DNA from: Candidatus Methanosuratincola sp. | GTDB lineage: Archaea; Thermoproteota; Methanomethylicia; Methanomethylicales; Methanomethylicaceae | Direction: 5' to 3' | Length of the DNA stretch: 8,700 nt | NCBI GenBank assembly: GCA_029907755.1 | Contig: JARYLH010000059.1 | Location: 1-8,700 of the forward strand | Program-made: the position numbers and the translations under genes | Notes under the pieces: generated by a model | What the model saw: only the letters and a program-made list of their open reading frames with translations | Database searches by the model: none | What the model was told of the DNA's origin: nothing | Part shown: piece by piece, positions 4,970-8,700 of the stretch | Position numbering within the stretch: the first letter of the stretch is position 1 | Layout of the letters: each line of letters opens with the position of its first letter

Positions 4970-5872
4970 GTGGTGGGGAAGGACAGGCCTGGGATTGTAG
5001 CCGCAGTGTCTGGGGTACTCGCACGCTTCCATGCAAACATATTGAAGACAAGGGCCGCGACAGTTTTCAACGACCTTTTCGTCATGGTGATGGTCGTAGA
5101 GACGCTTTATGCAACTATTGGAAAAGCCGATCTGATAAACATACTGAAAAGGAGCTGCGATGGCATCGGGCTTGCTCTGGCAGCCGAGAACTGCGAGAGC
5201 TACAAATGCGGGAAAAGGGTAATTGTGTTCGACCTAGACGGGACTCTGATCGACCAAGAAGTGATCGAAGAGCTGGCAAAGGCAGCTGGTGTTGGAGAAG
5301 AGGTCAAGCGGATTACTAGGCTCGCCATGGAGGGGAAGATGGACTTCCTCGAGGCTCTCAGGAAGCGGGTTAGCCTGCTTCGTGGTCTTCCCGTGTCGAA
5401 GCTGGATGAGATAAAAAGTTCCATAGTGATTACGCCAGGCGTCGTTGACCTGATAAGAAAACTCAAATCAAGCGGTTTCGTAGTCGGCATAGTGACTGGG
5501 GGGTTCGACTTCGTGGCTGAACACGTGGGGTGCATGATCGGGGCAGACTATGTTTTCAGCAACCGACTCATCAGCAAGGAGGGGTTCTTGACTGGCGAGG
5601 TGGAGGGCGAGATGACTGGCCCAGAGGCAAAGCTGAATGCGATCAGGAAAATAGCTAGGGACCTCGGTGTTGGGCTAGAGTCGTGCGTTGCGGTCGGGGA
5701 CGGCGCGAACGACCTGTTCATGATAGAGAATGTGGGGCTGGGCGTCGGCTTCAAGGCCAAGCTGGTCATCAGGGAAAAGGCTCCTGCCTTGATAAACACC
5801 GATGACATCCGAGTGCTGCTCGCTCTGATTGGATGCATCCAGCTCAAAGAGGATATCCTAAAAAGGATTTGA
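4970..5872 (+). CDS. serB: Phosphoserine phosphatase with N-terminal ACT domain
   Basis: The product removes phosphate from O-phosphoserine, the last step of serine synthesis. From GTG 4970 it has 300 residues: a second ACT domain at about 1-75 (K-D-R-P-G-I-V at 4-10), then a HAD phosphatase from about 83. HAD motifs are complete: D-L-D-G-T with Asp88 and Asp90, Thr176 in V-T-G-G, Lys221, and G-D-G-A-N-D with Asp244 and Asp248. The cap segment E-V-I-E-E-L through R-G-L-P (97-141) closely follows SerB2-type enzymes. The annotated GTG is doubtful, because the first beta-strand of the ACT domain is encoded at 4955-4969, upstream of any standard start, and no ribosome site precedes 4970. With the preceding ACT gene it matches the ACT-ACT-HAD architecture of mycobacterial SerB2, where the ACT pair allows feedback by serine. 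Function is firm; the N-terminus is not. Confidence 0.88.
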   Translation: MVGKDRPGIVAAVSGVLARFHANILKTRAATVFNDLFVMVMVVETLYATIGKADLINILKRSCDGIGLALAAENCESYKCGKRVIVFDLDGTLIDQEVIEELAKAAGVGEEVKRITRLAMEGKMDFLEALRKRVSLLRGLPVSKLDEIKSSIVITPGVVDLIRKLKSSGFVVGIVTGGFDFVAEHVGCMIGADYVFSNRLISKEGFLTGEVEGEMTGPEAKLNAIRKIARDLGVGLESCVAVGDGANDLFMIENVGLGVGFKAKLVIREKAPALINTDDIRVLLALIGCIQLKEDILKRI

Positions 5873-6058
5873 CCGTATCCCAATTACTGCTGGCCTTGTT
5901 TTCGATGGGGTGAAGTATCCATAGCGATCCAGTGGATCCTTTCCCCATAGCCTAAATAAGCCGAATATGTTGCCCCAAGAAAAACTCGCCCTTGAGGCAT
6001 GCTGCCCACACCCAAAAAGCACATATAATCTGGAATGTGAAACCTTAAGGGCGATTTC
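5873..6058. other. Intergenic region with an imperfect inverted repeat
   Basis: No gene is seen in this 186-nt gap. ATGGGG at 5905-5910 can pair with CCCCAT at 5943-5948, and either ATCC (5917-5920) with GGAT (5934-5937) or GATCC (5926-5930) with GGATC (5934-5938) can form an inner stem. TGTTTT at 5897-5902 is a weak candidate for a T-rich archaeal terminator of the upstream gene. The promoter of the thioredoxin gene lies at the right end. No tRNA or other RNA gene was recognised. Confidence 0.4.
6023..6029 (+). promoter_or_regulatory. TATA-like box for the thioredoxin gene
   Basis: ATATAAT lies about 33 nt ahead of the ATG. A start site about 25 nt downstream (near 6051) would leave a leader of about 8 nt, too short for a normal ribosome site, and none is visible. 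Confidence 0.45.
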
Positions 6059-6475
6059 ATGGGGTTTGACTGGGACGAAGAGCTCAGAAAGATAAAAGAG
6101 AGGAAGCTGCAGGAGATCACATCAAAGAAGGGAGATGAAAAAGAGTTGTCAAGCGAAAAAGAAATTACGGTAACAGACGGGAACTTTGAGAGCATAATAA
6201 CAAATACGAACTCACTGGTGGTGATTGACTTCTGGGCGACATGGTGCGGACCTTGCATGTACATGGTTCCGATCTTCGAGAAGATTGCCAGGAAATATGC
6301 TGGCAAGGCTGTGTTCGGCAGGATGAATGTCGATGAGAACCCGATAGTGCCCGGAAGGCTAGGGATCTATGGGATCCCGACTTTCGTCTTCTTCAAGAAT
6401 GGGAAAGAAATCGATAGGATGGTAGGCGCGACCAGCGAGGCAAACCTGGAAGAGATGATAAAGAAGCATCTCTGA
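6059..6475 (+). CDS. trxA: Thioredoxin with charged N-terminal extension
   Basis: The 138-residue protein is a thioredoxin, a cytosolic disulfide reductase. The active site W-C-G-P-C lies at 62-66, preceded by V-V-I-D-F-W-A at 54-60, and the cis-proline loop G-I-P-T-F at 105-109 is intact. Residues 1-35 form an extension rich in Lys and Glu (D-E-E-L-R-K-I-K-E-R-K near the start), probably helical. I recall similar extensions on archaeal thioredoxins; they are absent from E. coli TrxA (about 108 residues). The ATG has only a weak upstream match (AAGGGCGAT), so initiation on a near-leaderless transcript is plausible. The gene appears monocistronic: it has its own TATA-like box and a T7 terminator just after the stop. 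The reductant (thioredoxin reductase) is not in this window. Confidence 0.93.
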   Translation: MGFDWDEELRKIKERKLQEITSKKGDEKELSSEKEITVTDGNFESIITNTNSLVVIDFWATWCGPCMYMVPIFEKIARKYAGKAVFGRMNVDENPIVPGRLGIYGIPTFVFFKNGKEIDRMVGATSEANLEEMIKKHL

Positions 6476-6481
6476 TCAGCA

Positions 6482-6488
6482 TTTTTTT
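6482..6488 (+). terminator. T-run terminator after the thioredoxin gene
   Basis: Seven consecutive T residues start 7 nt after the stop codon. Archaeal termination typically needs only a T-run without a stem. The short palindrome CTGATCAG just upstream (6472-6479) spans the stop codon. Confidence 0.6.
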
Positions 6489-6519
6489 CTGATTTCCACA
6501 ATTCGGCGGATTAGAAACC

Positions 6520-6526
6520 TTAATAT
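6520..6526 (+). promoter_or_regulatory. TATA-like box for the phosphorylase gene
   Basis: TTAATAT follows GAAACC, which resembles an archaeal B-recognition element. A start near 6549 would leave a leader of about 52 nt to ATG 6601 or about 22 nt to ATG 6571. Confidence 0.5.
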
Positions 6527-6600
6527 GTTATGCAAATTCACTCATTGTGTGACCGCAGCGATCTGCTTGGATGGTCTTTGGTCTCTGGAATGGTGATGCA

Positions 6601-8280
6601 ATGACTCTTGTCAACAGCTTCGATAGAAACCGAACCGGCATAGCTTATTTCTCCATGGAGATTGCTCTGGAAAGCGACATACCGACCTATGCAGGCGGGC
6701 TCGGTGTACTCGCAGGCGACACCGTCAGGTCTGCCGCCGACCTGAAAGTACCTCTGGTGGCTGTCTCGCTTGTTAGCCGGAAAGGCTACTTCGCCCAGAA
6801 GCTCAGCGCGAAGGGTGAGCAGACTGAATTGCCCTCTGACTGGGACCCTTCAAAAAGGGCTGAGGAGCTGCCTGTGAGGGCGACCGTTAAGATCGAGGAC
6901 AGGGACGTGCAGGTCAGGGCATTCCACTACCCGGTTTCTAGCCCCAAAGGGGGGAACGTGCCGGTCTTGCTCCTGGACACTGATCTGGATTCGAACCATC
7001 CCGGTGACAGGGAAATAACTCATTACCTCTATGGTGGGGACCTGGAGTACCGGCTGAAACAGGAGATCGTTCTGGGGGTAGGCGGCGTCCGGATATTGAA
7101 TGCCCTCGGCTTCAGAATTAGGCGTTACCATATGAACGAGGGTCATTCCGCACTTTTGTCGCTCGAGCTGCTCAGGGAGAACCAGCTCGATGCACAGCGG
7201 GTGAAGAGCATGTGCATATTCACCACACACACCCCTGTTGAGGCGGCTTTTGACAAGTTCGATTACCCTATGGTAAACCGCGTCTTGGGGGATCTTGTTC
7301 CGAAAGAGGTGATAAGGCAGTACGGCGGGGCAGACCGGCTGAACATGACACTGCTGGCACTGAACCTCAGCGATTACATTAACGGAGTATCAAAGAGATA
7401 CGGGGAGTACTCCACAAGCCTGTTCCCGGGATACAAAGTCCATGCCATAACCAACGGGGTCCATTCTTTCAATTGGACATGCGCGCATTTCAAGAGGCTT
7501 TACGACAGGCATCTCCCCGGCTGGGCAGACGAGCCGAGCCTCCTGACCAGGGTAGGGACGATCCCGGACAAGGAGATACTCGAGGCCCACAGGGAAGCGA
7601 AAGAGGACCTCTTGACCTGCGTGAGGACGATGACCGGAATGGAAATGGATCCGCGCGTCCTGACTATGGGGTTCGCAAGGAGGGCCACGGGATACAAGCG
7701 CCCGAATCTGATCTTCTCCGATATTGATCGCCTCCGGAAGATTGCTCGCCGTTGGGGACTTCAGATAATCTTTGCGGGCAAGTCCCACCCAAAGGACGAG
7801 ACCGGTAAGCTGATCATTAAGCAGATATTCCGCCACATGGAAGAATTGAAAGACGACATAAAGATGGTCTATCTCGAGAACTACGACCTCGCCCTCTCCA
7901 AGCTCATGGTCTCAGGGGTCGACGTCTGGCTGAATACGCCCCAACCGCCTATGGAAGCCTCTGGGACGAGCGGGATGAAGGCAGCCCACAACGGGGTCCT
8001 CAACTTCAGCGTGTTGGATGGCTGGTGGGTGGAAGGGTGGATAGAGGGCGTTACGGGCTGGTCAATAGGGCCGCATCCGCACGAGAATGTCGCTCCCGAG
8101 GAGAGGAGGCTGCAAGAAAAGGAGGATCTCTACAACAAGCTGAACTACATCATATGCCCCACCTACTACGACAGGGTAGACGCTTGGGCGGACATGATGC
8201 AGAACTCAATAGGCATTTTGGCATCTTACTTCAACAGCCACCGGATGATGCGCCGCTACGTGACTGACGCATACCTCTGA
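6601..8280 (+). CDS. glgP: Alpha-glucan (glycogen/maltodextrin) phosphorylase, short type
   Basis: This GT35 enzyme uses phosphate to release glucose-1-phosphate from alpha-1,4-glucans. From ATG 6601 it has 559 residues, well short of the roughly 800 of the E. coli and animal enzymes, as in many archaeal members. Landmarks are Y-A-G-G-L-G-V-L-A-G-D at 30-40, H-M-N-E-G-H at 177-182, T-H-T-P at 209-212, F-A-R-R-A-T-G-Y-K-R at 358-367 (phosphate and cofactor contacts) and G-T-S-G-M-K-A-A-H-N-G, whose Lys460 should hold pyridoxal phosphate. I chose 6601 because GGTGAT ends 3 nt upstream and the ten extra codons from ATG 6571 have no ribosome site and read unlike protein. Thirty bases of uncertainty do not affect the domain. 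No other glycogen gene is adjacent. The role is inferred to be storage-glucan breakdown feeding glycolysis. Confidence 0.92.
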   Translation: MTLVNSFDRNRTGIAYFSMEIALESDIPTYAGGLGVLAGDTVRSAADLKVPLVAVSLVSRKGYFAQKLSAKGEQTELPSDWDPSKRAEELPVRATVKIEDRDVQVRAFHYPVSSPKGGNVPVLLLDTDLDSNHPGDREITHYLYGGDLEYRLKQEIVLGVGGVRILNALGFRIRRYHMNEGHSALLSLELLRENQLDAQRVKSMCIFTTHTPVEAAFDKFDYPMVNRVLGDLVPKEVIRQYGGADRLNMTLLALNLSDYINGVSKRYGEYSTSLFPGYKVHAITNGVHSFNWTCAHFKRLYDRHLPGWADEPSLLTRVGTIPDKEILEAHREAKEDLLTCVRTMTGMEMDPRVLTMGFARRATGYKRPNLIFSDIDRLRKIARRWGLQIIFAGKSHPKDETGKLIIKQIFRHMEELKDDIKMVYLENYDLALSKLMVSGVDVWLNTPQPPMEASGTSGMKAAHNGVLNFSVLDGWWVEGWIEGVTGWSIGPHPHENVAPEERRLQEKEDLYNKLNYIICPTYYDRVDAWADMMQNSIGILASYFNSHRMMRRYVTDAYL

Positions 8281-8330
8281 TCCAGAAGACTCTTTAGTAG
8301 GCATGGCATTCTGTAGCTAGGTGTTTTGGC

Positions 8331-8700
8331 ATGAAGTGCATCGATTCCCATACGCACACATACTTCCGAGGTCCGGAGGACCTTGAACTGATGTCCGTCT
8401 CCGGGGTAGAAGGCGTCGTTCTTTGCTCCTATTTCCCCGTTCAGCCTACCGGAGCATCGACAGTCTTCGACTTCTTCAAGTTCCTTGCAGAGGAGGAGGC
8501 TGCCCGGCTAGCCTCCTACGGCATAGACTTCAGGCTGGCCATGGGGATACACCCCAAGTTCATACCGAAGTACGAGCTCGACCTCGCGATCGAGCGTGGC
8601 GAGCTGCATGGCGGCGGCGGACAGTGGACACGGTTTGTCTCGGGCCGGCCGGATTGGATCGCCAGCGGCAAGATCCTGCCGTTTCTTCAGTTTGGACTGG
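8331..8700 (+). CDS. TatD-like metal-dependent hydrolase, 3' end missing
   Basis: The frame is open to the window edge, giving 123 residues. The N-terminus C-I-D-S-H-T-H-T (3-10) carries the H-x-H metal motif of the amidohydrolase/TatD superfamily, and M-G-I-H-P at 71-75 is the second typical landmark. The sequence is closer in feel to the archaeal COG1099 branch of uncharacterised TatD-related proteins than to bacterial TatD nuclease. Where the family usually has G-E-x-G-L with a metal-binding Glu, this protein reads L-Q-F-G-L (119-123), so Gln120 may replace that Glu. A Gly-rich stretch near 93-97 may be an insertion. AGGTG lies 7 nt ahead of the ATG, and a weak CTTTAG element at 8292-8297 could be its promoter in the 50-nt gap after the phosphorylase. 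The substrate is unknown. Confidence 0.75.
   Translation, partial: MKCIDSHTHTYFRGPEDLELMSVSGVEGVVLCSYFPVQPTGASTVFDFFKFLAEEEAARLASYGIDFRLAMGIHPKFIPKYELDLAIERGELHGGGGQWTRFVSGRPDWIASGKILPFLQFGL

Noticed and set aside
5884..6306. Minus-strand open frame of 140 codons across the thioredoxin start
   Set aside because: Shadow of the thioredoxin gene; Ser/Phe-rich translation with no ribosome site or family resemblance.
1..8700. CRISPR arrays, tRNA/rRNA genes, insertion sequences, prophage or integration sites
   Set aside because: No regularly spaced repeats, tRNA-like folds, transposase or integrase frames, or flanking direct repeats were seen on either strand.

Overview
The window looks like chromosomal DNA of an anaerobic archaeon, most likely a TACK-type lineage such as Bathyarchaeia or Methanomethylicia. 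That placement is an inference. The evidence is TATA-like boxes about 25 nt ahead of inferred transcript starts, a mix of GGAG/GAGG and GGTG-type ribosome binding sites, TTG starts, and archaeal families: an MtrH homologue, a folate-independent core methionine synthase, stand-alone Lrp/RAM domains and a COG1099-like TatD-family hydrolase. No RNA gene, CRISPR array, transposon or integration site was seen.

Layout. Positions 1-488 (+) hold the 3' part of a zinc-ribbon gene whose product has a Lys/Glu-rich linker and four membrane segments. It converges, with an 11-nt overlap, on a minus-strand block running from 4592 down to 478. In transcription order this block encodes a corrinoid protein, a core MetE-like methyltransferase and an MtrH-like methyltransferase, joined by TTGA and ATGA overlaps. 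After a 62-nt gap with its own possible TATA box come two small stand-alone Lrp-effector (RAM) proteins and a short GH3-type adenylate-forming enzyme. A divergent promoter region (4593-4695) separates this block from a plus-strand pair: an ACT-domain protein, then an ACT plus HAD phosphoserine phosphatase. These two look like one ACT-ACT-SerB protein split by a +1 frame change. Next come a 186-nt non-coding gap, a thioredoxin with a charged N-terminal extension, a T-run terminator, a short alpha-glucan phosphorylase, and the start of a TatD-like hydrolase cut off by the window edge.

How the genes may work together. The three overlapping methyltransferase genes contain the parts for a split B12-dependent methionine synthase. 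MtrH would move a methyl group from methyl-tetrahydropterin to the corrinoid protein, and the MetE-like zinc enzyme would pass it to homocysteine (or another thiol). The divergent serine-forming phosphatase fits a one-carbon theme, because serine feeds one-carbon units to the pterin. The two RAM proteins could be amino-acid sensors for the same pathway. The methyltransferase module is the most interesting part of the window, particularly because both the corrinoid protein and the MetE-like protein depart from the usual catalytic motifs.
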